64,000 nt of DNA, from the NCBI RefSeq assembly GCF_040954835.1, contig NC_090712.1:6085284-6149283 (forward strand). Reading direction: 5' to 3'. Of this stretch, positions 1 to 44,499 are shown in pieces. The stretch comes from Lepisosteus oculatus (Eukaryota; Chordata; Actinopteri; Semionotiformes; Lepisosteidae). The notes under the pieces were generated by a model. It did not search any database, was not told the origin of the DNA, and was given only the letters and a program-made list of their open reading frames with translations. A program made the position numbers and the translations under genes. Within the stretch, counting starts at the first letter, position 1. The number at the start of each line of letters is the position of its first letter.

Positions 1-73
1 TTTTTGTGTGTGGGGAGAGATGCGTCTGCTCCCATTGCTTCAAAGCAGTCGTCTGCAAACTGTTCAGTTTATT

Positions 74-89
74 TGTGTGTGTGTGTGTG
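74..89. repeat. (TG)n microsatellite
   Basis: Eight uninterrupted TG dinucleotides, seen directly. Confidence 0.9.
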
Positions 90-2047
90 CAGTCCTCATT
101 TATTTTTCCCGAGCAGAGTCCTGTTTAAGGTCCCCATGATGAGGGTCTTGAGGGTCTCTTTCAAAAGTAATAAGCTGCTCCTTATTCAGATCGTGGTTCC
201 TAGCTTGTCTGGTATGCCCTTGCTCGCCATGCAGTGCACTTGATTATTCAGCGAACGCTGCAGTGGGACACAAGGTTGAAGGGCAAGCGTTTGGTGCTGA
301 TATCTTCTTGTTTGTGCTGATTGGTAATGAACCTGGGTGCTTTTCTCTTCCAAGGAGGTTATCTTATATCTGCAATTGCTAACAGCTCTTCACTAAGAGG
401 TGGTTTACAATGGCAGTTCCTTTATTTCAGCCTCCACGCTGTGAGCAAGGGGGGTAAAGAGGAGATCGATATCAACTTGGAGAAGGAAGGGTTCCCGAAC
501 AAGTACTTCTTTATTTGCTCAAATTGTTGCCATTTGTGGTCCTACATTTTAGTTGGTGAATAAGTTTCACAATGTACAGAATGTTAGCTTGAAAATGCGT
601 ACTGAAAGCTCGCTGGTATTTCAAATACAGTATACATTTGTATTTGGAATTGCCAGTTTCTCAGGACTCTGCTTTGCAGGTATTACTCCTGCACAGCGCC
701 AGAAGAACGAGAATGGTGGAGTATGCTGGTCTGGAAAGTGACACATGACAGTTGAACTTTCATAATGTCTGCAAAGGAGAAAATACCAGCCAAAACGTTT
801 ATCCTATCAAATGTTTGTATCAAACTTTGGGTTGGGTCTTGGAAACAGTTCTGTATATGAAAGTTGGAAAATTAGTCTGTAAGGAAATTAAAAGCTGTAT
901 TCTATATGTAGTGTGAGAACTTCATTCATGAACAGCAAAAGGCTTTTTAATTGTGAAAACACCAGATGGGCATGTGTTTGTATGTCTTCCTTAACCGTTG
1001 ACAATGGATTTGCTTTAATTGTAAAAGCTTTATATTTTAAGCGATACTAAGTAGGTATTTCTTATTTCTTTGAAATCCATTCAGGATTTTCTTTTCTCGG
1101 GAGAACATACAGCGCTGGGAGGCTTTAATCTGCAAGCCATGTTGTCTCTGAAGCGTGAAATATTTCCGTTTCTGCAAAGCAGCCGAAGGAACCCAGCGGT
1201 TGGGCTGCGTGGAACTGGGGCATTAAATCCAATTGCCAGCAGGTCTTGCTGCTAAAGACGGCAGCTGGGGCGGAGACGTTTGCACAGGGCCCGAGGCTGG
1301 AGCAGCACAGCCCTGCTTGCAGGTATTGGCTGTGTGTTTGTACTCCAGTAAGCGGGCTCTCGGCCACATCTTTAACTTTGAATTCTCGCAGGAAGCAAAG
1401 CAGGGATTCACTTCCAAATGACAATCTCTGTGACTAATACTAGAGTGGCGCGTTGCTTGAGCATCGCCTAATCCAGCCTGTCAGTCATGCTGATTCTCAT
1501 GTAAGAGCTCACCCAGTGCTGGAAGGAGATTGACAGAAAACTATTGTATGGTTGAGACAGTACTCTTGGGTGACCTTCCCACATGTTGCTAACTTGCGAC
1601 ACAGGTTACAGTTTAAGCCACTGAGCCCTTTTGTGCTTAAATAGTAGCATCTTATTTACCCCCCACATCTCCTGTAGCGGTGTTCCCAAAGAATCGGCGG
1701 GACAGTTTAATCCACACGCCCACAGTTTCCTGTGTAAAGACGTATGCCTGTGCATATTTTATAATTAAACTGGCAAGCAGATCCTGAAGGAATGCAAGTA
1801 TGCAGCCTGTTTCTTAATTGGTTCATAATTTTTCCAATATTTTTTTTTCTTTGACTTTGAGGATGAAGGTAAGATACAAATTCTCATCCGCGATAAATGT
1901 GCTTTCACGTTTTCGCATTGTGTACCGACATGTGACAGATATTCTTCTGACCCCTGCTGGGAATTACTAGTGCACATCATGGATTCCATCAACCAGTTCT
2001 GAAGTGCAGGATTGAAAACCAAGGTAGAGGTTCATGTGACAACACAG

Positions 2048-2395
2048 GGGTTCAGTTGTTTTGTCGCAGCCTTGGGTTCAATTCCTGGGGTCCCCTCTGC
2101 AGTTGGAGTTTGTATGTTCTCCCCTGGTTTGTGTGGGTTTCCTTAGGGTGCTCAGGTTTCCTCCCACAGTCCAAGGACATACAGGTAGTTTAATTGGCTT
2201 CTTAGAAAATTGGCCCTGGTGTGAGTGTGTACATATTTTTGTTTGTATACTGTATGTGTGTCTGCCCTGTGATGAACTGGTGTCCCATCCAGGGTGTATC
2301 CTGCCTTGCACCCGTTGCTTGCCGGGATAGGCTCCAGCTCCACCATAACCCTGTATTGGAAGAAGTGGCTAAAAGATGGCTGGATAATAAAGATT
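2048..2395 (+). repeat. Fish SINE / L2-tail-type retroposon copy 1
   Basis: It starts with a tRNA B-box-like segment (GGGTTCAATTCCTGGGG). The characteristic fish retroposon core follows (GTTCTCCCCTGGTTTGTGTG, then TTTCCTCCCACAGTCCAA), then GTCCCATCCAGGGTGTATCC, and it ends with the AAGATGGCTGGATAATAA tail. A second diverged copy lies at 19440-19770 in the same orientation. The assignment to the V-SINE / L2-3'-end group is from memory of that motif series. Confidence 0.75.
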
Positions 2396-5300
2396 CATTT
2401 CTTTGGAGGTCTTAAAATGAATGGAAGGTTGAAATGTTTTTGTTCTAAAAGCATCCGGGTGATGCAAATTTCTGGAAAGACAGTAGAAGATACAGAAAAA
2501 TGAGAACGAGCGATCTCAGCCATTGCTTCAAAGCCGATTCATTTCAGGATGTTGTGATTTCTCAGAAATCCATTGAGTGCCTGCAAGTTCACAGCATGTG
2601 TGACCTGCATAGTCGAAACTGTGACTGCTGAGCTCCTTCTCTCTCTGACACTCCTGCTGTTAAGAGCTTTACTGATAACCAGCACCCTGAACATCAGGTC
2701 ATGTTTCAGGCCCACAGAACCAATACAGGTGAGGCAGGGCAGTGTCCTATACCACACTGGAAGACCTGTATTTTTGCTGTGTTTTTCTTAAATTATACAA
2801 GGGACTGCCTCTTTTAAAAGTCTTCAATGCAGCTGCTTGCTGTGTTTTGTTCTTGAGAGATTTTGGGCTCTCCAACAGTTCATGATATATTACTTAAAAT
2901 GCAAAAAAGGAATGTGGATGTATTCCAGTTTTCTTAGTGGAATGTAAACCACTTATTTGTATGGTTTGTGTATACCAGCACTTGAAGATTTTTGTGACAA
3001 TCTCTACTTTAGCAGGATATTTTACTACCGCAAAGAAAAAGACAGAAATGTAGACATTTATAAACCAGCTGACTATGTAAACAAATTGGTGATCTTTTGA
3101 CATCAAATAACAATTACAAAATACCACATTCATTACTTTGAAGTTTTCTTTATTATTGTTTTTTACTTATAGGTTACTAATATGTGTTTGCTTGTAGAAA
3201 TCTAATTCTTTTGAAACCAAAAACATTTTTTTGGTAAGGACGGTTTCTGTGGAATGGTTATTTAATACAAATTATACTGTAAAATATTCAGTTTTCTGAG
3301 CAATACCAAAAGGATTTTATTTTCTGATTTACTTTATTACAGTCTTATAAATTATAACCAAACATAAGTTTTGGTTCTGTTGACTGTTTTTGTGAATCTT
3401 CTTGAAGTTAGATGTAATATTCTCAGATATTTCCTGCCCCCCCCCCAATTTAACAGATTACAACTTCATACCTTCAAATTAAAACGTTTCATCATGTTGT
3501 GGTTTTAAGCTCCTTGCGTCAAACGTCAAACATGCATTTTATCCCTAAAGAGGATGGCTAGAATTTTCCAAACAAATGTATATGTAATAAAACCCTTTGG
3601 GATGTTTATTCTAATTGAAATGTATGACTCGCCTTTTGTGGTGACTGAAAGTGCATCTGTATGAAGGTCTAATCACACTGTACCGTTTATTGATCAGCTG
3701 CATTTTTTTCTGCCCAGCTTTGCTCCATGATATTTGCATTCAGACAGTAACAGTTCAGTCAGATCACTGGGAGTGGATTTTCTGACAGGTTGAAACTAGA
3801 GTGTTTGAATAAAATCACAGCTGCCTATTTTGGGGCTGCTTCCTCCCTGCTCCAATATCCACTGTTCGACTCCTACCTCAGACATCTGGCCGTTTTAATG
3901 TTCATTAATTATTCAATAAAGAAACGAGCTTTTAATGACCAGCTTATCTCTGCTAATCATTTATTTACATGTGCTCGCTTAACTTTCTTTTACATTTCCT
4001 GTCCTGTTGTTATAGCGTTGTAAAGCAAACTGGGATACCACACTATATTAACATCTATTAGTACAATATATTTGAGTTGTATTGCTATATATTGCTACGG
4101 TCCTGTGTAATGTTTGCATGTTGTCCACTCATCCTTGTGGTTTTTGTCTAAGAGCTCCAGTCCACCCAGTGGCTGGGCTTCATTCGGTATTCTCCATGAC
4201 TCTGTGATGATCTCCTGGATCACCAGGGGAGAACGTTTATGCCATCTATCCCAAATTTCACACTGTGTTTCTATGGTGCACTCCAGCTTGCCATAACCCT
4301 GACCAGAAAAGGTGGCTTTGTGATAGCAGATGGAAGGTTCATGCTACAGTGTGCAGATTATAGCCCTAAGGGAGAATCATACCTACTTTACTACCCAGAG
4401 GAAGAATGCTACCTGCTTGAACTGCAGGAACAGAGCCTTTATTTTTTAAAATGACTTGGCTCCCACTTTAAGTCATATGGTCTTTAATCTGTATACTTAA
4501 AAAATGTAAACAGAGTTAATAAAAGCCACCTGCCCGATAGAGAAATCAGTATTTATTTTTCGCTTCTCTGCCTGCTTGCTGTTCAAAGGGTGTCGCTCTG
4601 CCAAAATAATATCCATTAGCAAAAAAAAAAAAGCGTAATTGTGCCAGCTTTTGTTAAAAATAAAATTAGTTTCAAATGGTTTTTCGGTTCACAAGTCTGT
4701 CAGTTTGGAAGAAATTCAAGTGAACAGCCTCCTGAGTGGCTCACACAAGTGCAGTGTTTGATCTCTGGTCACAGGTCCGAGCCAGGGTCGTGTCACTGGC
4801 CGACTGTGACTGGGGTTTCCCAGAAGACCGCGCACAATCGGCCTGAATGACGCTCAGGGGAGTGTGGGGTTGTTAGGCCAGGCTCTCTTATTTCTCCGGG
4901 ACCCCTGCGGCCTCCCAGGCACCTGCAGAACTGCAGGCATCCTCTGTACTTGGCGCTGAATCCATCGCGCAGGGCTGTGTCATCAGTGACAATGTTAAAA
5001 GACAGGTGACTCACAGGTGGGCGTGGTAGAGGTGTCTGCCCGCACTTCCTCTTTCACTCCCCCGTGTGCGGTCAGGGGGTGCGAGCCGAGACATGAGCAA
5101 CACAGTTGCTTATTGGGGTGGGAATAAGAAAAAAAATCATCGCTGCTGCAGAGTTTAAGAAAAAGACACAGCTGTACACATAATTACAGCAAGATCATGT
5201 GCAAAAGGATTACAATAGCTTTTGTCTTCTCCAGGTACTAAGTATTCTGATAATCCTCATCCACACGCAGAAACAGGATCAAGTAAAAGCCAAGGGATTT

Positions 5301-7934
5301 GTAGCATTACAGAATTGCAGGGTCCTGTTAGAATGCAGTTGAACTGCCCTCCTCCCCTACCCGGTCAGCTCCGGTTCGATGGTGCCAGATGGCTGAGGGG
5401 TCAGGTGAGGCTGGTGTCAGGGAAGGGTTGGGCGAGGAGAGGCTTGGTTACTCTCCTTTGGTAATTAGGTTAGGTAGAAACACCACCAGGTCTCTTCCAG
5501 GAATAGCACAAGCCTCGTTTGCTGATGAGACGCAAGTCTTGACAAGCTCTGGCCTCAAGGGAATGTGCACCTACACCAGCCTTGGCAGCAGTTGTCACGA
5601 CATTAGAAAGTGGTATTACCGCTCCGCTGGTCAAACAAAAAATCACATTGTTCCTTGTCTTATATATGGGTTCGCATAGAACTGCCAAGCTTTGGTTTTT
5701 ATTCCGCTGTTATTTGTGGGGTGCTTTTCAACCTAAGAATTTTTCAAACGTGTGCTGGTTTGAATCTGATCGACAGGGATTCTCAGATGCTCTTTTCCCT
5801 CTGAAGCTGATCACTTGATGAAGGAAAGTTCATTTAGAGTGAGGAACAAATCTGCAAGAACCGTATGTTACTCACTGTTGTTCTATCACAAGGTTGCTTC
5901 TGCTTGTTAATGGAACCAATTTAGCCAACATGATCATAACTAAAGAACAAAGAATTTTCTAGTGTTAGAACTCCATGACCCTTTCCTCTGATACATTAAT
6001 AACTCTGTGAAATTAAAAGTTTTTTTGTCTTTTAAATTATTTTGCTACAATGAAAATACATTTCCTGCTGGGTCCTCAGTGGATTAAATGTCTAAGATGC
6101 AGTTATTGAAAAGGAAAACAATCGGATGCCTGTAGTGTTCCACATTTGTCTCAAATTTCATTGAAATGAGAAATGAGGGATTTCAACATTCAATAACAGA
6201 TCGTGGATGGGGGTGTTTGGTACAGAGATAAAGGGAATAATGTAATTCATTTAGGAAGGTACTGCTCACAAAGGAATGTAACTTTACCATTGTATTGTGT
6301 TTGAAATGTGTAATAAGTGATCAGTGGAACTTCCATATGTTTTACTTAGTAATGAATCTGATATCGTTTAAACCCCGCGTGGTAAAAATCATACAATCCA
6401 GTTTGTACACTTGGGTGTTTCTGATGTCTTTTATAGTCTTGGCTTTGTGCTTGACAGTTTTAAGTGGAGAACATTCCAAAGCTTCATGTTTGAAATGAAG
6501 TATTTACATGCATCAGCTTTTAAGCAGTCAGGATTAGTTTCTAATCAATTGGTACCCGCATGTTTTATACAGTAGATATTTAATGTTATTCTTGCATGGT
6601 AAACTATGCCTGTTTCTTAATATGTCAACTATGAATCTAAGCACTCTTTTTAATTATCCACTCAGCTGACTAGTTGTGAAACGTGTTATTGCAATTTGGT
6701 GTGCAATGAAAGTGGAAATCCATGGACTATATAAAATTAAAATGTCTGCGTCTGTCGTGTTGGTAGTATTTGAAACGGTTTGTGTGCTGTATCGGACTAA
6801 ATGGACAAAGGCTAAAAAATGTTTTGCAACAGTTATCACAACTCCCTGGTGTGCAATGTCGTACACATTATGACAGATCTTGTGCTGGCCCGTAGAGCTT
6901 GTCTAGACAGGGAAAGTGTGTAGGAGTGTCCTCTTTGTTTATTGTAGATAGAGGCTGGCAAGAGTACAAAAAAAAATAATTACACCAGTTTTGCTGCAAT
7001 TGTATCTCCATTGGTATTTCTCAAAGATCAGGCTATCACCTGGTTTATAAAAGAGACTTAACAGGTGTACTGAATGATTCCGTCTGTGTTACTTAATCAT
7101 CGTGACGTGTCAGTCAAGGAAAGGAAAGCAGACGGAACAAATCAGATAATCAGAATTTCGATTGCTGCTGTGACATTCAGTCAAGGTAACTATATTGGTA
7201 AAGCTCCCCGATTAAAATCAGAATTTTGGCTGTTTTCCCATGGAATACTGCACCTGACTTTGGGGGGTGAGGGGATGTTTTGATTGCTAGTTGATAAGAA
7301 TGAAAGCATCTTATTCATTCCCTGCTGTTACTGTGCAAGTCTTTCGTTTACAATCCGTTATCAACTGAAAATGATACCAAGTTAACCTGTATGAATTTAT
7401 TTGGCATCTCGACAGAGGGGTCAGGTCTAAGGAAGGCACTGTACATTGCAGAATCATTCCTGCTGTCTGGGTAGATCACAATCAAAAAGGGAGAAGAAAA
7501 CCAAGCCCTTCTGATATCATTGCCCTTGAAATAGAAAACAAAACACAAATGTAGTAGCGTGGCCTCTGGTAATCATCTAACCAGATGCGTTGTAAGTTAA
7601 ACACCAGAGACCTGGTTTGGCATGGGGCTATTCAATCACAGGAAAGTTACAATCAAGAGGCAGCCCAAGTCCCCGTCTCTCCTCTCTGGATCCTATCCAT
7701 CCGAGTTTGTTTCAGTCCCTTTGTAGTGTAGTTCCCCTCTTAGCTCAAATGCGGGGAACCGAGCAAAATCTCCAAGTTGTAAATCCCCTAGATCACCTGG
7801 ACCCTAGATCTACTGCCACTACTGCACACCCCTAAACCACAGTTCCTAAGAAATGTGTCGAAAGGCATTGAAAGCATGGGTAATCAACTTTACAAAACAG
7901 AACCAAAACCTGGACTCACACTGCGCATTGGCAC

Positions 7935-8222
7935 TGTCAGGTGGGGTATAAACGCCGCCAACACCAAAGCAACGCCCGGGACTTGTGCGGGTCAGTACAT
8001 ACGTATGCGGCTCTCCTGGAGAGCAAGTGCCGGATTTCTCAGTTCCCGATTTCTGCCGTGCGCCTTCCTCACTGTCCTGAACAGTCGTTCCCCCTTCCCT
8101 GACGTCAGTTTCTCATTTCGCTGCCTGGCGCTCGTCTCGGACAGAGGCTCGCTTTTCTGCAGGGGCCGATTTGCTTTTGTAATGAGTCCGCGCGGTTGGA
8201 CAGATCAGCCCACGCATGCATA
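7935..8222. promoter_or_regulatory. CpG-rich block with CRE palindrome
   Basis: In an otherwise CpG-poor intron, this stretch is dense in CpG (GCCGCC, CGCCCGGG, GCGCCTTC, GCGCGG). It contains a perfect cAMP-response element, TGACGTCA, at 8100-8107. It lies about 1.1 kb upstream of the first visible PACS exon. It could be an internal promoter, an enhancer, or GC-rich repeat sequence; no open frame in it resembles a known protein. Confidence 0.4.
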
Positions 8223-9223
8223 AGTGGTTCTGTGAAAGAGAAGAATGGACTTTGTGAACAGGGATATGAGCTGCAGTAAGTCAGCTGTTTTTTTTTTTGT
8301 TGTTGTTTAGGCAGGAGTGACATTGTAATGAATTACTTTGAGTAATGGGGCCTTGTATTTGAAAGCTGTTCTGTGGGAGATTGCAAAGCTCTGCATTTAG
8401 GGAAATGGACTGATTTCTCGATATATCCTCAGCCCTCAGCCAGTATGGACCTCTATGAACTTGAAAACCTTTGTGATTAAAACTGCCTTGTAAAATCCAC
8501 CCTAAATTGTGTTTTCCGCACATATTTCTGAGCTTGACAGATGTGGAAGAAGATGATATGATGTACACAAGTTATTCTTCTGTCTTCTGTGGTGCTCTTC
8601 GTGGCAGGCACCCTTAGGAGCATTGGTTTAACACAATATTAACAAGTCCACTCTAAGTCCTTCTAAATGTGGAGTTTGTGATCATGAAAGTGGGTCCCAG
8701 GTTTAAACAACATCTGTGGACTGCCAAGAAATTCATCTATTTGAAGCATGCTGGCATCAGAAGTCCATTTGTTATTTTACAGAATCGCGCTCTCACCATA
8801 CCACTGTGCTCAATTCCACTTCCAGTGTCTTGATTACTGACCACCTAGTGCTTTTAATCTGTCATTAAAACACAAGAGGCAAAAATAACAAATTCTGATT
8901 TGAGGTAATTTTCAGAAGATTGTGGAAACTTCTCCTAAGCTTGATTAACGGCAGTCAACCCAATTCAACGCCACTTCAGCACGTCCACAAACATCAGCTT
9001 GAGCCAGGGTGTAGTTGGAGAGGGTCTGTTCAACATTGCTGATGTATAGATCTCTTTTACCTTTTGTTAGTTTGTCTTTATGAAGATTGAGCTACTTCAG
9101 GGATTAATGGATAAGGACCGATAAAGATATGCCCCTTGAGATGTGCTGTTCTTCCCGCTGTGCGTTTGTAATTTGCTTCGAATGCTTTCCTCATTCCAGC
9201 TGCTGCCTTTTGATGTGTTGCAG

Positions 9224-40235
<31,012 letters not shown>

Positions 40236-41371
40236 CGTCTGTTGCCGTGACGAGGAAAAAAAAAACTTTTTAACACCGTTGTCTTTTAGAGAGAAGGAGA
40301 TGAAAAAATATGTTTTCCTGTGGAAATTTAGATTCTCAAGAGGTTGTTCTCAATATTTAATTTTTTATGTTTTTTTTTTATTTTTTACACCGAACAACGC
40401 TAACAACTAACACTTTTTATTTCAGAATGGCTGCCAATCTGGAAAGTATTTCTGGGGAAAAAAACAACTACGGCAGCTTAGTTTGCACTTTTCATTTTGT
40501 ATTGTTTCTGTGAAAACGTGGATTATTGTTACTAAAGCAGCCTAAGGTGCAGTGTGTTTTTTGGGGGGGCGGGGGATGTGTGATTTTCTTTTGGTGCAAA
40601 AAACAAAGTGCTGCTGTGAAACTAGCTAAGGAGTCCACTTCTGAAATTGTTCTTCTTTTTTTAAAGACTTACTGCCATTTTTACTAAGAGAACTTTTAGC
40701 GAGCAAACTCGGCTTTCTTTTATTTTTTAAAGCACACTGTGGATTTGGAAGCAAAAAATACAAACATCTGTACTCAGCCACAATAATATGCAGAGACTTT
40801 GATGCCTGAAGATTAAACCCCCAGATTCTAACGGGGAGAACCTGGGGGAGCTTTTAAAAAGGGGATTGGGTGAGATCCTGCTGTGGGTTGTAGTGTAGTG
40901 GGCAGTCAGTTTTTGGCCGTGAAAGCGGTTTTACAATCTTGCCAGCCGTGCTGTAGGCGAAGCCCGTCATCCTCAGGAAGGAGCTGAATTGACAGTGGCA
41001 CAGCTGGTGGCCATCACCGGCCTCGGAGACGAAAATCAACATTGTACAGTCTAGGGGTTTTCACCATCTCCTTTAGATTTCAGTGCATTTTCTTTCGTTG
41101 TTTTCTTTGTTTTGGGCCTGCAGCTAAACACCAAATGTAATAATCAGTTTAGCTGTTTGCTAACTCAAACATGTTTGTAGGTGTGTGTAGCTCATTTCCT
41201 GGGAGCACTATTGCTTGTTTTTAACCACACGGGCTGGCGGAACCCAGACTCAGAGCAAAGAGACCTCTCCCCGATCGGAAGCCTCTTTCTGCTCTCCTTT
41301 GATGGTTTTCTTTGCATCCAATTTGTGAGGTTTGAATGGATACTGTGATGGCCATTATTTTTTGGAGTGGG

Positions 41372-41377
41372 AATAAA
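41372..41377 (+). promoter_or_regulatory. Proximal poly(A) signal candidate
   Basis: AATAAA 1.1 kb after the PACS stop codon. Confidence 0.4.
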
Positions 41378-41604
41378 GTAATCCCTTGTTACACAAAACA
41401 GGACAGTACACCTGTACTCGATCAATGGAACGTGAGGCTGCATTGCCGTAAACCTCTCAGCACTTTGTGATGTCTGTCCCACAGGTTCACGGGTTCATTA
41501 AGATTGAATTTCTTACACTACACCCATGGCAAACCACTCCAGTCAGCTACATGTGCACTTTATTATTATTGTGTACCGTGGGATAACAAATGACATTTAT
41601 GTGC

Positions 41605-41735
41605 ATTGGGAGAGGGGCATATAAACATCTTACAGCCCTGTATTGGGAAACCTCAGACCCAATACACAGGAGCAAGCAAACCCTTCTGTTTTTAAAAAAA
41701 ACTGCCTCAGCTACAATGACCCTGGAGCAAGGTGC
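41605..41735 (+). repeat. Dispersed repeat, copy 2 (3'UTR)
   Basis: Partner of 39885-40025 in the same orientation; ends TACAATGACCCTGGAGCAAG GTGCCA. Confidence 0.7.
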
Positions 41736-44477
41736 CATACTTTGTTTTGTTTTTTTCCTGTAAGAAACAAGACAGACTCCATATCTGTGTGGTCTTTGTG
41801 CATTGTGCAGACTGCATCATATGACCGTTTCTGCATGCTGAATGAATCTGGTTTACTATATTAGATGTAACACATAAATTGTTTCACAGCTGCCTGATCA
41901 ATGACTAATCCCTAAACCGGTTTCTGTCACACTGATGTAAGAAATACATATGGAAGAAGGGGCTAAGGCTGATTCTTGATAAATGCATTGAATGTATCTC
42001 AGTTACCACGTTGTAAGTGGTAGCAGACAGGCCAAAGACCGGAATCAGGAACTAGGTTTTGAAATTATTGATCTTAAGCGTTTTCTCATTGAAGACACTA
42101 AACCGTGAGCTCTGAAGTAGCAGGAGCTATTTCAGATTGGATTAAGATGACATGGTGTTTTGTTCATCTTTAGTAATACTGGCGCTAAGTACTAGAGTGT
42201 AAAAGGAGATGCTACCATTCTCAACCCATACTGGAGAGAGTAAACTGCAAATCATTTGGCAAACCAACAGATTTGTAAAACTATCACAAACTGGGATATG
42301 AAAAAACTAGTCTGAACGTTCCTTTAGAAGAGGCTTTTTGTAATATCAGCACTGGAAACAGAGGCGTGCTTTTCTTTTCTTTTCTTCTCCGTGAACTGAG
42401 ATTCAGAGGGGTCTATTCTCAGTGTGGCTCCATAATGAATCTTGCAGTGCAGTTGTGCAGTTTATCCATGTCAGTGCAGAAACCATGGAAACCATGTGAT
42501 TCAGTGTTTAACATCTTAAAACTGTTACGTGAGCTGCTCTCGTTTTTCTTATTGTTAATAGGAAGGGTTCCAGGGGCAATTAAATTGTTGCCTTGCACAG
42601 TGTGTTGAGTACAGTGAATCGGTGGATTTGTATCTGTACACTTTACATTTTAAAAATTTCCCTTTAAATTTCCATTTTTGCATTACTGCAGAGACAAGAG
42701 TAGAAGTGTTTGTGTGAAACAAATGAGTTCCCAGCTTCAACCAAGGTTGCTTTAGTGATATTGAGCTGAGGTGTTGTCTTAGACAAAGCTGCTTTCATGT
42801 TCTAGCAGGCTGTGAATACAGGGATGAAAGAGACCCACAAGAGAGAAGTGTCAAAGTGTCAAACAGTTCACTCCTGTGTGGTTTATCAGTGACTGTCACG
42901 GGGGCTCAGTATGAGAACTGGCAGTGACTGCACTCTGCAAAGCTCTGCGTTTTTCACCTCAGAACGTAGATTTCACATATTAATGAAAAAGTAGGATGTT
43001 CGTAGGCAGAATTGTAGGCAGAAGGAGTTTTGGTTCGGTAGGGAGGAGTGGGGCATGAAAGCAATTACTTTAATCATTTCTGATTTTTCCAGATGCAAAG
43101 ATCTGATGGTGTCAGGAGGTGTAATTTCAAATTTTAAAAGAATGCACCTGCTTTAATGAAAGACAAAGGTTTAGCACAGCAGCCTGGCCTTATGGTCAGT
43201 GTGTTATATATGATGGCACTGTTGCAGGTCCTGCTTGTGTGACGTTTTCTTATTGAAATTCATCTTTCTCAGATTAAAAGGGAGAATATACTTGACTGTG
43301 AGCACTAATTTCCTCATTTAAATTGTAAGTTTGTCGCTTTTGCAAAACTTGGTCATTACGCTTGTACAGTATCTCTTTTGGATGCAGGTTTGACTCTTGT
43401 ACGCTATTAGTAACAAAACTGTCACGTGAAGACCTTCTCATTAACACTGAACAAAAAAGCACATGGTTAAGCTTTTTTCCAAAGCTAAAAAATAAAAGCT
43501 TAGTCTGTTCCTGGGGTGGTAAAACCTTAAGAATTCAAGCTTATTTTTTTTGTTTTAGGTGGCTTATCACTGTCACTGACTTTGTTGAGGGATTACAGCA
43601 GTATTAGGTTTGTGTATTTATGTGGTGCTGTTTTATAGCTTAGGGTTGTGAAGCCTTTTTCTACTATACCCTTGTAGGATACCCATCACAAAATTAACAC
43701 TTTAGTGATGAAATATGGGATGTTTTTTTTTCAAAACACTTTTGGAGCACTCTGACTTTTTTTTACACACTCTTTGAATCACTCCAAGTAATTTTTGGTT
43801 TCTTACATGTTTTATGGGTAAATGTTCTAAAAAAAGTCTGTCACAAATCTCAAAGCTTTAAGCATTCTACACAAAAGTCAAACAACCTTACTTCTTAGTT
43901 GGCTACAGCAAAGCTCAAACTATTGCTTTTTTAATGCATTAAAAATGTGTGCAGCCTAGTTTACAAGTTAACCAATTCAGGTCAGATACGCCTTATTCAT
44001 CTTATAACCCAAGTTCCTTTTTAGAGGACTACTGTGCAATTTTGTTTGATTGAAAATGAGAGGCCTGATAGCTCTGAAGAAAGGTGGCAGTTTTTTTATG
44101 ATGCTGGGATTCTATACAATGGATTGTTAATTTTACTTCAGTTTATGTCATCTTTACGTTCACAGGTATTTGGTTTTCGGACATCCGAGTTTAAAACAAG
44201 TTTTGGAATTGTTCTGACGTTCTCTGTTCCTCTCACAGAACAATCTGTCTTACTCTGTCACATTCACTGTTGACAATTTAATTCTTTGGCTTTAAAGCAC
44301 TAACTCTGAGGAATTGGAGGAGACAACCCTTTTGATTATAAAGGGCAATTTTAATGAAGCTGGATTATTGTAGTTAATTCTATTTAACTTTGGGCTTGTC
44401 TGCTCTTAATCTAGATAGCGGGCATCTTTGCACAAACTTTGTTTTAAATTATGACAGTATTTTTAAATTTACCACTA

Positions 44478-44483
44478 AATAAA
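44478..44483 (+). promoter_or_regulatory. Distal poly(A) signal candidate
   Basis: AATAAA in a T-rich context, with GT/T-rich sequence (TTGTTTGTTTTTTTTCC near 44545) downstream, as expected of a cleavage site. Confidence 0.45.
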
Positions 44484-44499
44484 ACATGGTTTAATCTTT

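Larger units (their letters stand above)
1..9223 (+). other. PACS intron upstream of first visible exon
   Basis: No exon was recognised here on either strand. I looked for the two missing N-terminal PACS exons (the segment with ATWEVD and the SLTLKKLV segment ending just before GSKRILRS) and did not find them, so they should lie before base 1. The stretch is mostly AT-rich. It holds a TG microsatellite, one SINE/L2-type repeat at 2048-2395 and a CpG-rich block at 7935-8222. That it is intronic is inferred from the phase-0 exon starting at 9224. Confidence 0.7.

Noticed and set aside
7855..8223. 122-codon plus-strand frame in the CpG block
   Set aside because: Composition-driven; no family match and no continuation in phase to the next exon.
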